A stretch of 64,000 nucleotides of DNA from Colias croceus (taxonomy: Eukaryota > Arthropoda > Insecta > Lepidoptera > Pieridae), in contig NC_059565.1 of NCBI RefSeq assembly GCF_905220415.1, forward strand, positions 2,690,501-2,754,500, written 5' to 3'. Shown in pieces: positions 24,501-36,481 of this stretch. Each line of letters starts with the position of its first letter. Position 1 is the stretch's first letter. The notes under the pieces are model-generated. The model worked only from the letters and a program-made list of their open reading frames with translations. It was not told the DNA's origin and did not search any database. Made by a program: the position numbers and the translations under genes.

Positions 24501-27329
24501 ACGAAAAATATGACGATTATGAGTCTAGTCGTTTTTTTAGTACAGTACATAGACATGGTTGTTAGACGGTATTAAGTAGAATAATTGAGAAAATTCCGAT
24601 ATATTAAACAACATCACATCTTCTATACTTAATTATTATAAAGAAGAAAAGTTTGTAATGATTTATGTATGGTTTTCACGCATAAACCTCTCAACCGATT
24701 TTGATGAAATTTGGCACAGACAATCTTTAGACCCTGAGAAAAAACATAGGCTACCTTTTATTACGAAATTTATTACGAAATATGTACCACGAGCGAAGCT
24801 GGGGCGGACCGCTAGTTTTTCTATAAATTAAGAATTTGTTTTGTTTTAATATCAGTTTGTTTTGTAATTACCTGTGTAGCAATAGTTTCATACGGCACAT
24901 CAGTAAAATTAAATTCCCACTTATTTCCACACTTCTTCGTCGGCCATGTTGGATTTGGTTCAAGGTTGCCACTTGATAAAACTGTATTCCAATCAACATC
25001 ATACATTAGGCACTTTTCGTATTTCTCCCCTAGCTTTGGTATTGCCAGATGACGACTGAAATGTCGGAACATTTATACAATAATATATTTATACGCAAAC
25101 ATTATTGATCAAGAATGAATATTTTTTATATTTTTGTATGATAAGGATTCACGCAGAAGATTCACTATTATAGGTAAACCAGAATCTGATGGCAATTAGG
25201 GAAATCAAAATTTTGAGTGTGCAACCCTAGGGAAAATGGACTGAACGATCTTGATACTGCTTATTTTTTATTTTGTACTCAATATCATTAGTCACATTAC
25301 ATATGTGGACAATACTGTACTTAATAATGAGATATCCACTTAATATTATGTAGGTACATTATACATACTTACATGTATAATATAGGTACAATTATACATA
25401 TTACTTTTATACAGGTAATACATATTATTATTTACACATACCTATATTTGTATATTCATTACCAGTATGCCATGTGAAAATATCGATATAATGATAATGT
25501 AGATCAAAACTGCTTATAATTTTTTATAAAATAAAACTATGTTTATTTTCGTAAGTATTTTCAGATACACTCATTATAAAATTGGCTTGGACAGCTTGGA
25601 CTTGAAGAATAGCCGTATTGGAAACTCCTGTAATAAGTTTTCATAAAATTATATTCTAATCAACAAACAATATTAAAGTTACCTACATATAATATTTTTT
25701 AATTTAAAGAATCAAAACGGGTAAGTCCAATTTACCAATAAAATCTTCAAAATTGAAAATTGTGATGTGTTTGACCCTTCTTCATCGAATGTTTTTCTAT
25801 ACACATTATAAACAACACATCTTGCTTGTGATCACAGCGGCTTTTTCGACATTTTCGAAGATTTTTTAGACAAAATCCTAAAAATTATTCATCAACTGCA
25901 AAAAAGACAAAAATTTGTCAACCAATTTGATAGTTGTCAAATAAGTTGCCACATGAAAATCTTTTATTTCTTAAATATAAATATGCCATCAGATTCTGGT
26001 AGACCTATATTCATAAACATCATTGTAATCGAATAACAAGGAATAATATTATTTTTAATCTTTACTTTAGCTACATCTTCAAACAAAAATATGTTACGAA
26101 TCATGATATAAAATTAAAAAAAAAAATTATTTACAAGAGCGATATTTGAAATATCGCTCTTGTAAAGTAAAGAAAGTTGCCTATACCAAAAAAACGACGT
26201 GTGTCACTCGGGGACTGGGGCGGTTGCGCTATTGCATGCTATGCCTTCAAGCCACACCTCCGCCCGTCGGAGTGGGGAGCGTGAGGTTTTTTTGTTACGG
26301 AATTTCTCGATTCGGTCCCCGCGCTCAAGGCCCGCGATAGAAGCTAAGCTTAAAAAAAAATACCTAAAAAAATATATTTACCGCGCTTCCACACTAAGAT
26401 TCGCCAACTCCGGTACATCACACCAATGTTGTTCCGGTACGACCGTCATGAAAATCTGCGAGAAGTACACGAACGCGAAGAAGAATGAATACGGTATCAT
26501 CAGCATGAACAGCATACGTTGGTACCAGCCGAAGTCGCCGATGTAGGGGAACAGATCGTCCAGGTCTTTGAGTTGCTTTGACGTTCCTGGTGAAATTATG
26601 GGGTAGTTGTAATTTGAATGTGGTACATAACAGTATAAGGCTATATTATTCCTTAAGGATATTATATATTTTAACGGACTAAAGTGGTAGTTGCACCACC
26701 TAATAGTTATTGTTGCATTGCCTCAGTTTGGACGTGGAAGAAAAAATAAATAAATAAAAAGAAAGCAAAGCCACGGCGAATAGCTAGACTAGCATAGCTG
26801 ACTCTATTCAAAAAATTAATTCATAGTTGCGATTAAGAAGTTTGATTAAAGTTGTATACGTAGTATATTATTATTAGTCTGTGATTAAAGCTTGATTTGA
26901 AAGCTGGAGAAACCGAGCAGAACAGGGGAAAATGGCTAGTTTTATAATAAGTTACATTGATACAACTTGTACAGCTTATTATGACGAGTTATATCTATTA
27001 TTTAATTAATGATTAAATTAAATTTTCGTCAATTGCCTGTATTGAAATAAAAAAAAAACCTAACAAACGTAGGTACCAAAGACGACTGTGAACCTTGTTA
27101 CAAGCGCATAAGGTCCACATCGCCAATTCAAAATATTAAGATCAATATTTTTGTCTTTTCATGTGAATAAAAAAATAATTTAAGTACCTATGTGGCTTTA
27201 CATAAAAAGTGTTTAAATACACATTTAAGTATGTAGTTGGAAAACAATCTTACCATTAGCTTGCATTTCAATATTCTCTCGCTCACGGGGCGTGCCCGCG
27301 ACGGCCGCCATCTTTTCATGTGATTCCAT
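18530..27329 (-). CDS. SLC22-family organic cation/anion transporter
   Basis: Plasma-membrane major facilitator carrier for organic ions; the substrate cannot be told from sequence. Twelve minus-strand exons: 27254-27329, 26382-26586, 24872-25055, 24101-24230, 23495-23623, 21960-22152, 21471-21576, 20792-21039, 20287-20366, 19754-19929, 18792-18964, 18530-18566. They total 1737 nt and give 578 residues, with every junction in frame. TM1 lies at about residues 42-64. It is followed by the long cysteine-containing extracellular loop usual for SLC22, with two N-glycosylation sequons (NLS and NFT). Then comes the WVCERD entry to TM2 and the MFS loop motif GWMADKYGR. The intracellular PESARWLISQGR motif begins near residue 303, and the second-half signature VGRRWLAFGSM follows. 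The last exon adds a short hydrophilic tail. Large introns carry many repeats. Typical family length is about 550 residues. Confidence 0.93.
19110..19262 (+). mobile_element. TTTCGTGGCAGTAATG-family MITE
   Basis: Shares ACCTTATTTCGTGGCAGTAA, GCTCATTAGAAAACTCTGCC and TTGCTTCGGACAATTTT with copies at 21173-21300 (minus), 24385-24490 (minus), 38285-38370 (partial) and 57550-57690. It has short inner inverted blocks (AAACTCTGCC and CAGAGTTTTG). Confidence 0.65.
20478..20625 (+). mobile_element. LINE 3'-end fragment, RTE-like
   Basis: The block GCCTGGAAGAGATCACTC followed by GATAAGGCCGCC, ending in a (TAAA)n tail, matches the 3' UTR style of RTE-clade LINEs common in Lepidoptera. Only the tail is present. 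It lies in an SLC22 intron. Confidence 0.6.
21173..21300 (-). mobile_element. TTTCGTGGCAGTAATG-family MITE, inverted copy
   Basis: Inverted and somewhat diverged copy in an SLC22 intron. Core hairpin CAAACTCTGCC ... GGCAGAGTTTT. Confidence 0.6.
22348..22639. repeat. near-perfect inverted repeat, 131-bp arms
   Basis: Arms 22348-22478 and 22509-22639 pair with essentially one mismatch around a 30-bp loop. They sit in an SLC22 intron, so the transcript would form a long hairpin. The outer part resembles lepidopteran repeats carrying ACCGACTTCAAAAA. Downstream, 22640-23090 is related repeat sequence with a poly(A) tract at 23019-23041. Confidence 0.9.
23268..23460 (+). mobile_element. Helitron-like element, AAAGCTGAAGAG subfamily
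   Basis: Starts TCTATACTTACTAATATTTT and ends CAGCTAG. The middle has GAACGCGCTAATCTCAGGAA and ATCGAGGAAGGCTATATGC. The GC stem is reduced to GGAGCGGAGAAATGCGGGTG. Related copies: 46528-46707, 51718-51895, 58871-59051. Confidence 0.65.
23921..24049 (-). mobile_element. GAAGTGAAACTTCTTT-family element (partial)
   Basis: Minus-strand copy that lacks one end. It lies in an SLC22 intron, just before the exon at 24101-24230. Confidence 0.6.
24385..24490 (-). mobile_element. TTTCGTGGCAGTAATG-family MITE, inverted copy
   Basis: A third copy, also in an SLC22 intron. The hairpin AAAACTCTGC ... GGCAGAGTTTT is retained. Confidence 0.6.
24622..24815 (+). mobile_element. Helitron-like element
   Basis: TCTATACTTAATTATTATAAAG at the 5' end and GAAGCTGGGGCGGACCG followed by CTAG at the 3' end. 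It ends only about 57 bp before an SLC22 exon (24872-25055). Confidence 0.65.
26190..26352 (+). repeat. interspersed repeat, copy 2 (intron of the SLC22 gene)
   Basis: Second copy of the 16460-16650 repeat. A hairpin with 17-bp arms (TTTACAAGAGCGATATT and its complement, 26130-26167) lies just upstream. Confidence 0.7.
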
Positions 27330-28048
27330 TTTCGAAGTCGGTTTTTGCCTTAAAAGACACTTTTTCGGACGTCTTTCTTGTTACTTGAAGACGAATTGGG
27401 GAAGGAATGGCTGTAAAAATAGAAATTTTATAGAAAATTAAAAAAAGTTAATGAAGATTGGAGAATAAAAAATAAGTACCTACCTATTTGAAATTATTAG
27501 TCTTCTTTCCATACAAGAAACATCAATTACCTAACTCGTTTATACATAGTATTACCACGTATTATCTACCTATTTAGACTGTAATAATTATTGTTTTAAT
27601 TAAACCTCGTAAAAAGCAAAAATAAATCTAAAAAAATATATTATTCGGTACCTGTAGGCTGTAGGTACCTAGGATTACCTAGTACCCGATTTGAAGAATA
27701 CGTACCTACCTATCTCATCCTTTACCCAGAAATAATTTTTGCAAATCAATAAATTTGCCTGACTCTTGCATCAAATTTAAATAAAGACGTTATTGCTTAC
27801 ATACAATAATAAATAGTTTGAACAGCTATGACGTCACAAGATGGCGTTAACTCAATCCTATTCTTAGTTTGATCGCACAATAAATACCTACGTCTCTTTA
27901 TAATATTTGTCTATTTCATTCGCTCAGCTGTTACTTATTAATTATTGTGCAATGTTTGATAAGGCTCATCTATTTCTATTTACTATACGGCATTTTATTT
28001 ACTATATAGTATATATAATATATTTACTATCTTCTCTTAATATATATA
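27330..28048. other. upstream region of the SLC22 gene
   Basis: Directly upstream of the SLC22 start codon. AT-rich, with no supported ORF and no clear promoter motif. Confidence 0.4.
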
Positions 28049-29794
28049 GGGTAATTGCGCTGGTTTGCCGTCCAGCTTCTGTTTTCGTCCATTTGACTGA
28101 CCTGCTACAATCACGTGCGTAAAACTTGAATACAAACCTACCTTCCCGCGCAAGTTTGCACTTTTTACGGTCCATAATGTTTAAGCAACAGTACTATCAA
28201 CATGAAAATTTGATTTGACTAGAAGAGAGTTCAAAAAATTAACGTAAAAGTGGCCGCTTCGCATCCGTGCCTTGCAGATGTCATCGCGCGAGAGAAAAAT
28301 TTGCCGGCGAGAAAAGTTCATGGTAAGCTAAATCACTGTTTTAGCTAGTTTACGTAATGTTTTTGGTACGTATGTTTATTTATAAGCATAATAAACGCAA
28401 TTATAAGTGTTTATCATACTTTTTTATAATACTCTTCGAAATATTAAGTGGACGGATACTAGGTTACCAAATTCTCAAAATATTTGGTTTTCGTCCAAGT
28501 GGACGGAAACTCAAACAGCTACGTGAATATTTGTTAGGGTCATTTTACTTTATCGGACCTTTAAAATACTGAATAGTTTCTCCGGAAGTGATCTTTATTG
28601 CTATTAGTTTAGTTTTTTTGGTTTCCTTCCACTGCTATGTCAGTGCTGCCAAAATAAAAAAATATTTAAAGAAGTGGACGAAAACTAAATTAAGCTTTAA
28701 ATGTTTTAGTTTTCGTCCATGAATGAGTATTGGAGTAGACAAAAATTAAATATAGCTATTCTTTTGCATTACTTTTCGTCTATTTTTACGTATTGAAAAG
28801 TTTTCTATTCAGTATCTTCCTTATAAATAATTGGTGAGGGCCAGAGTGTTGTAGGTACCTAATATTGTCATTCATTCAGTCATGTATCATTCTCCTTATG
28901 TGAAGTAGAGTCAATTATTCGTAGCATAAATGAGGGTAGGTCAGACATAATACACTGTATTTTTCTTGATTATCATTCACTTGAGTATCATCTTTTATTC
29001 TAGGTCTGTTTTGCCAATGCAGTATTTTTTTATTATACTTACTCAACGTATCCTCAGAAAGATCTTATTGTTTTTAGATGGCCTCGAAGGAGTCTAAGAA
29101 ATCTAGAAAAAAAAGACGCTGCGTACACTGAAGATTCTGTAGATAAAACTTATTATTATGGCTGTGTGTGTATAGTACGTTTCATTTGATAAAGAAAGTA
29201 TTAGAATGAAAATTTTTGTTGTTAGAATGAATATTTCTGTTTTTTGATGTTATTTCTTAGTCCTGTAATTATTACTTGTTTCATTTAAATTGTAAGGAAC
29301 GCATTCCTTTCTTTATTACGAATGATTATACAGTCATCACTAACGCCTATAAGGACTGCCAAGTGCTACATAGATCTCAGTGTTGACTAGTTATATTGAT
29401 TATTATTAGTAAAACCACAAGTAAAACTAAACCTGTAAGGTAGTGAGAAATTGTAATGTTAATTAAATAAACGTATATATTTACCTGTAATTGATTTTTA
29501 ACTTAATAGTTGACCTACCCTCCTTTTTCTACACGGTGGTCGAAAACTAGCTTACACTAGGACGAAAACCAGTTTTTTTGGACGAAAACTAGCATTTACC
29601 CTACTTTTGCAGAAAATAATTTAAATAAAAAGATACATCAAAATGATTTATTTTCCCTTAATATTATCATAAAGAAGACTATATAAGGACTTAAAAAAAA
29701 AATTATATGTTTAAGGAAGGGTGCTCCAAAATATTTATTTCGTATCACAAAGTTGGCAACTCCTATAATTGGACGAAAACCAGCGCAATGACCC
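28049..29794 (-). mobile_element. 1.75-kb non-autonomous DNA transposon, copy 2 (inverted)
   Basis: TA-flanked. Termini GGGTAATTGCGCTGG and CCAGCGCAATGACCC. It is a few percent diverged from copy 1 at 6715-8464 and reads in the opposite direction, so the two form a 21-kb-spaced inverted pair around Vps37A, the secreted-protein gene and the SLC22 gene. Confidence 0.85.
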
Positions 29795-29799
29795 TACCT

Positions 29800-29983
29800 A
29801 AATCTCGTGTCACAATGTTTGTCCTCAATGGACTCCTAAACCACTTAACCGATTATAATAAAATTCGCACACCATGTGTAGTTCGATCCAACTTGAGAGA
29901 TTTTATCCCGGAAATCCCTCGGGAACGGAAACTATGCGGGTTTTTCTGTGAAAACGCGAGCGAAGCCGCGGGCGGAAAGCTAG
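29800..29983 (+). mobile_element. Helitron-like element, TCTCGTGTCACAATG subfamily, 5' end interrupted
   Basis: Begins AATCTCGTGTCACAATG immediately after the end of the 1.75-kb transposon and closes with GAAGCCGCGGGCGGAAAG then CTAG. The missing 5' end probably lies on the far side (before 28047, CTTCTCTTAATATATA). Confidence 0.7.
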
Positions 29984-30323
29984 TAATATAATATGGCATT
30001 ATCTTAATAAGATGACTATACAGGCGACACTTAGTACCTACCTAGATTGTAGGTATATGTATAGGTAGATATATATTTGATTATTGTATTGAAATAAGGC
30101 ATAATGTCCTACTAACCTATTAATAGGTATTATTACTTACCTATTATTAGTAGATAACTAGTACGTAACAAAAAAACTGGACCGATTTAGATGAAACTTT
30201 ACAGGTATCAGAGTAACACATGAGCTATAGAAATACAAATTACATATCTCGACAAATCCTTTTCAATTTGTTAGCGAAAGGCGTGTTCTTGAATATTACA
30301 TTGTTTGTAATATTATTATTTTA

Positions 30324-30756
30324 CTAGCTTACCCCCCGCGGCTTCGCCCGCTTTGTCTAAACCCTATAAATTATATACCTACATACTAAAATCGTCCTCT
30401 CGAAATCAACTTTATCAATAAAAAACGCATCAAAATCCATTGCGTAGTTTAAAAGATTTAAGCATACAAACACACAGACAGCAGAAAGCGACTTTGTTTT
30501 ATACTATAGCTTTCCGCCCGCGCTTTCAAAGAAACACCCGTATAGTTCCCGTTCCCGTGGGATTTCCGGGATAGAACCTATCCTATGTGTCAAGTTACCC
30601 TATATGTGTGCTAAATTTCATTGTAATCGGTTCCGGTAGTATTTGCCTCTATATGTGTGCTAAATTTCATTGTAATCGGTTCCGGTAGTATTTGCGTGAA
30701 AGAGTAACAAACACACATATCTTCAAAAACTTTCGCATTTATAATATTAAGTAGGA
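30324..30756 (-). mobile_element. two adjoining Helitron-like elements (minus)
   Basis: 30324-30509 is the AAAGCGACTTTGTTTTATAC subfamily. 30510-30756 is the GAAAGTTTGTG subfamily and carries an internal 48-bp direct duplication (about 30598-30693) containing TTCATTGTAATCGGTTCC. Confidence 0.7.
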
Positions 30757-31170
30757 TAGTGATATAGATAGTAACTGAGCATCAATGTATTGTTAATATA
30801 TTTATATTATGTATCACATGTTTAATGATCAATCTACAAGCCACATTGATTTTAACTGTGCTAACAAGACTATATACGTTAGTGACGCAAATATGGATGT
30901 AAAATTCCATTATATTATGTAATGAAGGGATTTTGTTGATAAGAGATATAATATGTAATATAATGTTTTTAATTCTGATGTAAATATGAATTATCTGATT
31001 AAAATGTAAAGGCAGGATGGAGTTGTAGTTGAGAGGAAAAAAAATAAAGTCTACGGAGTTTTTGGCGGTAAAAATCGTAGGATAATGTTTTGGGATTGCA
31101 ATATTTTGTCAAACAAAAGTACCTAGGCTACATATAAAGTTTAATGCTGCTTTTTATTAGCATCTCTTTG

Positions 31171-31357
31171 GGGCCGTTTTATGACCTCTTATGAAGATCC
31201 AGACAGTTCACGCCGTGAATTGAACTGACTGGCAATTTCATATACCATAATAATTATTAATCATGGCTGGTTATTGCGATCATAATATGAATTTGCCAGT
31301 CAGTTCAATTCACGGTGTAAACTGTCTGGAATAAAGAGGTCATAATACGGTCCCTGT
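31171..31357. mobile_element. MITE with about 65-bp inverted arms
   Basis: GACAGTTCACGCCGTGAATT and GAACTGACTGGCAA pair with the right arm, and the outer ends are TTTTATGACCTCTT / AAGAGGTCATAATA. Almost the whole element is arm. Confidence 0.8.
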
Positions 31358-32550
31358 ATGTTTTAATGTTTCAATGTAACCACCTCCTTTACGACTCGGG
31401 CAAATAATTCAAACTTTGTACACGTATCAAGGATCGGTGAAAATATATTTCTTCAGAGTGAAAAAAATTAAACTTGTTAGTTAGATAATATTATTTAAGT
31501 AGTAAGGTTACTGTTTTCATTTTTAATAGATAATCAATTTCAGTCTATTAATTAAAATTCCGAGAAATAGGTACCTAGTGTCATAATTGTTAAATGTTGT
31601 GTTTTCTTTTAAGTATGTAGGTACATATTATACTTTTTAACATAAAAAAGAAAAACATGATATGCTTGACATAGGTACTCCCTAACTAAAGTTACACATT
31701 ATATTTTTTCAAATTAATTCGCTATAAATAATTTATTTTAAGTTTTAACTAATAATCGATCGACGAGGGACATTCCGATTAAATGCTAGTTTCAAAAAAC
31801 ATTCAGAAATACCTTAGAAATACATACAACTTTCATAAATAAAAAAGTTTTCATTGCATGACTAGTTAACTACCTAGGTAGTTATTGATAAATTTTAAAA
31901 GTTTATTTAAAAAAGTTTAAGTTTAAATTTAAAATTATCTTACCACACAGTCACTGGTTAGCCACCAAAGACGACAGAAAAATAAAATAAAATAAAAAAA
32001 CAAAAAACGCGCGCAATTTGTAAGAGCGCTGGCGGGAGAATGAATTTAATGAATACGAGTCTGATGCACTGTAAAAACTAAATAGTTTGAAATTAATGTT
32101 ACCATCGCTATAAATAGAACGATTTGAGATGATATCGATGGCAGATAAGGCTTGTTTGTTTTTAGATTTGATTTTAGCTTCCTAGGAGGCTTTATAGTTC
32201 CACAATTTGTAAATAATATAAGTACATACAAACAGTAGCTTTTCAGTTTTAGATTTCCTGGGTTTTACATAGGTAACTCGGTAACTATTTTTCATTGCTA
32301 AGTGAACAAACTTTAGTAAATCAATGAATAAATAAATAATTTTAGGTACCTATAGGATTGTGGTAACTAAATCAATCTCAAACATTATTTAGCAAAACTT
32401 ATTTTATTGATTTGAATCATCTTATTCTTGATCTTATTACATCGCAATTAGTTACCACTGTTTCGGAAAGCAGTTTACACAGAGAAGAGCCAGTTACTGT
32501 TGATTTGTTATAGAAGATATTAATGAAAATAAATTAGCAACATGATGATG
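31358..32550. other. gene-free AT-rich stretch
   Basis: No ORF that could be supported, and no named repeat recognised. Confidence 0.4.
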
Positions 32551-32696
32551 AACGTCTGTAAAGCTAGAATGGTCAAGGGAGCAGAATCACTCGTTGTTTA
32601 GGTCCAAATTTAGTGCTTTAGTAAATTAGCACAAAATTTTGACCTAAAGAACGAGTGATTCTGCCCACTTGATCATTCTAGCTTTACAGACGTTGA
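32551..32696. mobile_element. short MITE, 146 bp
   Basis: Ends AACGTCTGTAAAGCTAGAAT and its exact complement. Inner blocks GCAGAATCACTCGTT and AACGAGTGATTCTGC are also paired, with an AT-rich loop. Confidence 0.8.
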
Positions 32697-32828
32697 TGAG
32701 CGTTTGGTTAGGTAGTTAGATAGTGCTCTTTTATAGTGTAAAAGACATAGAGACTTTGCATAGATGTTATGAATCTTGCAATAATATAGTGAAAGGGACA
32801 TATTAGGTACAATAGTATTTATTCACAA

Positions 32829-33005
32829 CTAGCGGTCCATCCCTGCTTCGCCCGTGGTACATGTTTACGTTTTCTCTCCTTAGGAACCATCCTCGTACTT
32901 CAAGGAATATTATAAAAAAAAGAATTAACGAAATCGGTTCAGCCGCTCTCGAGTTATGCGCTTACCAACACATTTTGCGATTCATTTTTCTTATATAGAT
33001 TAGTA
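32829..33005 (-). mobile_element. Helitron-like element (minus)
   Basis: The 3' end as CTAG then CGGTCCATCCCTGCTTCGCCC. The far end is degraded near 33005. Confidence 0.55.
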
Positions 33006-33236
33006 TTATGTAAAGAAGCAATTGTCTGGTTTTTGTAGTAAGTACGAAGTTTAGGTATACCTAGAAGATAATTTACCATTATATTAGTTAGTTAACATCT
33101 TCCGTTTGTAAACATAATATATTGTTAATCTCGCGAAAACCAAACACAAGAAAAATAGACCATTCATATTCTATTCTAATTAAATTTTCAATTTCAAGTT
33201 ACCAATTTATATACATGTACCTATATATATTACCTA

Positions 33237-33482
33237 CTAGCTTTCCGCCTGCGGCTTCGCCCGCGTTTTCGAAGAAAAACCCGCATAGTTCCCGTTCCCG
33301 TGGGATTTCCGGGATAAATCTTATCCTACGTGTTAATCCAAGTACAACAACCCTCTATATGTGTGTTAAATTTAATTATAATCGGTTCAGTATTATTTTC
33401 GTGAAAGATTAACAAACAGACACACCTACAAATACACATACATCTATCCTCACAAACTTTCGCATTTATAATATTAGTAGGA
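33237..33482 (-). mobile_element. Helitron-like element, full length (minus)
   Basis: From CTAGCTTTCCGCC to TATAATATTAGTAGGA. Both ends are intact and T follows the CTAG, as in the family pattern. The frame at 33122-33412 is not a gene. Confidence 0.75.
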
Positions 33483-33599
33483 TAAGAGAGGATAAGATAG
33501 GATAGGATTTATGAGCGACGTTTATTATGCATACATATCTAAGCATACATATTATAATAAATCTGTAGAAGGGTCAATTCTGTACATTGAAAATATTGA

Positions 33600-33857
33600 A
33601 AAAATAAATAGCAGGGGGTGTTACTGGATCGATACCAAACCCAAATATGTGATTAAAAAATTTTTTGTCTGTCTGTCTGTATGTTCAGGCATCACGTGAA
33701 AACTAACGGTTCGATTTCGATGAAACTTGGTATAATTATACTTTATTATCCCGGGCATAAAATAGGATACTTTTTATCCCGGAAAAATACGTAGAAAAAA
33801 ATAAATCTTAACTTTTCTTAATTTTTCCGCGCGGACGGAGTCGCGGGCGGAAGCTAG
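33600..33857 (+). mobile_element. Helitron-like element, diverged
   Basis: The 3' end GCGGACGGAGTCGCGGGCGG followed by AAGCTAG. It contains TTATCCCGGG and a GTCTGTCTGTC run. The 5' limit is uncertain. Confidence 0.55.
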
Positions 33858-34980
33858 TTCTTCAATATGCGTAACGAATATCTTTGTTAATTTTTTTTTA
33901 CGAAATACAAACTAAACTAATAAATTATACAAAAATTTACACTATTTACGCCGCCTCTTATTTATCAAAAACATGACGTCTTTTAGGTATAAAATAAGAT
34001 TAAAATAGCTCAATTGTAATTAAATTATATTTGAACATGTATTTTATTACGCTTTTATTTTAATATCAGCTTCTCTTTGTTTATACAGGATTATAGAGAT
34101 ACTAGTTTGATGCGGTGTTTGTTACTAATTAAATAAGTAGTATATGGTACACTATTTACTAGATTGCATTTATGACTTCCATTATATAGGTTAGTAGGGT
34201 TCCGTATAAGGGTGCTTTTCCACAAGAGATGTGCGAGGATGCGTAGCGTGGGATGTGTTTGTAAAGAACCAATCATCTCTTCATTTAGCGTTTGAAGCGA
34301 TGCCACCTCATGAAGTTATTTTATTGTAATCGATTCTTTAGAAGTGTACAAAGTTTGAATTATATCTGACCGTTTAAAGTGGGTCAGCCCCCCTAGCCAA
34401 GTGGCTCATACATTCGTAGTCTATTCTATTGAACGCTACGCTAAAAGAAAGCCACTTGGCTAGGGGGGCAGATTCGCGTCTAAAGGAGTCGGTATCGGTA
34501 ACATACAAACATAATGAATGTACTAAAAGCGTGATAAAAAGGGCGGATTTTATAAAAAACGGGAGAGACAAAATAGTTGCGGAGACAAAAGTTGCTCATG
34601 CGCGCTAGCTCTAAATCTAAAGTACAGTCTATACCACACCATAGTTGCAATAAAATCAATAGATTACATAATAAAACCGCACTTGTATGAACCACTTAAG
34701 TAACGTCATTTTTTAATTGTATCTATCACGATACAAAAGTGCCGACAGATATTCAGCGTCTGTTTTAATGGAAGACCTTGTTTTAATAAATTGTTCTCTA
34801 TGGATTATATCTGAGATTATATAACACTAGCGATGCGCCCCGGCTTCGAATGGGTGCAATGTTTATACTACTAGTAATTAGTATAGTATTATAATGATTT
34901 ATATTTTTGCTTTTATGGCATTCGATTGATTTGATGAATGATTCAATAAATTTATATAGTTTTATAATATCTGTGATAGT
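33858..34980. other. gene-free stretch with one small hairpin repeat
   Basis: A small fold-back at 34387-34470 has arms CCCCCTAGCCAAGTGGC and GCCACTTGGCTAGGGGG. The rest is AT-rich with no supported ORF. Confidence 0.5.
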
Positions 34981-34981
34981 A

Positions 34982-36322
34982 GGGGAAGGAGGCCTAAAGT
35001 GGGCACATAGCCTAAAGCGGGCACTCAGTATAGTATCGTAATTTTAAATAATGGCGCGCGCGCGACGCGTGAGCACGATCCCTTCACCCCTCCCACCTCG
35101 CGGCAGTCATTCGATTCGCTTGCGAGCACGCATTTACAAGCTACAACAAATAAATGTTTTTCGATGATTTTTGAAAAATATTGCAAGGTATGTAATATGT
35201 GTTCTTTTTATTTTGGTGCTTACAATCCTTTATCCAAAATTTGTAAGTTATTAAGTGGCTATCTGGCCGTATTTTAGTTCCATAAAAAGACACGTGTCTA
35301 AAAATTTTGATGTTATAATTTCGTCTGAACCTTTCGTATGTCGAAAAAGGCAAAGCGGGCAGGGTAAAGCGGGCACGCGCCCGCTTTGCCCCGTCCGCTA
35401 AAATTCACTTACATTCTTTCTTTCATTCATTACACACACATACATTCTTTTGTTAAATTGCTTTTTCCTTTCAGATGGTTAGTAAATATAAGCGTAAAAC
35501 TTCACAAGCCTCATGGTAACGCTCAACTATGCAGCAAGCAATGCGAGAAGTGCAAGAGTTAGGAAAACCTGTCAAAAAAGTAGCAACTAAATATGGGATT
35601 CCAAGAACGACATCACAAAGACATCTTAAATCGTTCGTGTTATGAGCTTGGTAGGTTTACTACTGTCTTTTCTACGGAAAAAGATATGGAGCTTTTGGAA
35701 TACGTGGACTCTTTATTTTACGGGCTGTCTAAACAAGAATTTATGGAACTTGTATACTTACCTACCTATTAGGCACATTATTTTAGGAATTATTTTGTTT
35801 AAATACTTGTCGTTCACATGTTATGCCGACCTTAATAATTTGTTTCATCATTAATGCCAATTATAAAATTATTTTTAATTTTGTAATGAGACTATATGAG
35901 ACTTTTATTTTTTACGTTCCTTTGTTTCATATATAAATTTATAAATAATTGTGTGACTGTTTGAAATACGTAACTTATAAAATATTTTTGTCTTTTACAT
36001 TTATTATATATATTATTTGTGGCTGTATATTTTGGAATCTGCTGTTTAAATCCAGGTCTGCCCGCTTTACCCAACTACTGCCCGTTTTGCCCTAAACGAA
36101 AGCCCGCTTTAGGCCTCCCCTTCGGGCAAAGCAGGCAATCGTAGGCTTTTACTAAACTGTTTATAATTATTATATACTTTAACTTTTGACAAATTTAACC
36201 ACTTAGCATTCAAAAGTATTTAGTAATGGAACTTTTTGCAAAAAAATAAATGGTTTAACTTCTTTTCAAACCTTATTTTTTTTAATTTTCCGGTAAGGTG
36301 CCCCCTTTGGGCCCACTTCCCC
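34982..36322 (+). mobile_element. pogo-like DNA transposon, internally deleted
   Basis: TA-flanked. Imperfect terminal inverted repeats start GGGGAAGGAGGCCTAAAG on the left and GGGGAAGTGGGCCCAAAG (inverted) on the right. AAGCGGGCA-type motifs recur in both subterminal regions. Length is 1341 bp, against 2 kb or more for autonomous relatives. Confidence 0.75.
35475..35772 (+). pseudogene. pogo/Tigger-type transposase remnant
   Basis: Only the N-terminal DNA-binding part survives. KRKTSQASW and QQAMREVQELGKPVKKVATK followed by YGIPRTTSQRHLKS is the psq-type helix-turn-helix, and in a shifted frame EKDMELLEYVDSLFYGLSKQ matches the segment that follows it in pogo-like transposases. There is a stop after SW and at least one frameshift. 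No DDE catalytic region is seen. Confidence 0.75.
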
Positions 36323-36324
36323 TA

Positions 36325-36481
36325 CAAAGTCGCTTTCTCTGTTCCTATATCCCTATGTAAACGTATGCTTAAATCTTAAAAACTAAGCAACGGCTTTTTG
36401 AGTAGAGTGATTCAAGAGGAAGGTTTTAGTATACATATAATTTTATTAATAAAGTAGGCGAAGCCGCGGGCGGAAAGCTAG
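36325..36481 (+). mobile_element. Helitron-like element, 5' end interrupted
   Basis: AAAGTCGCTTTCTCTGTTCC begins right after the pogo-like element, and GCGAAGCCGCGGGCGGAAAG closes it before CTAG. Confidence 0.6.

Noticed and set aside
33122..33412. 96-codon plus-strand frame
   Set aside because: It runs across the end of a Helitron-like element; composition and content follow the repeat.
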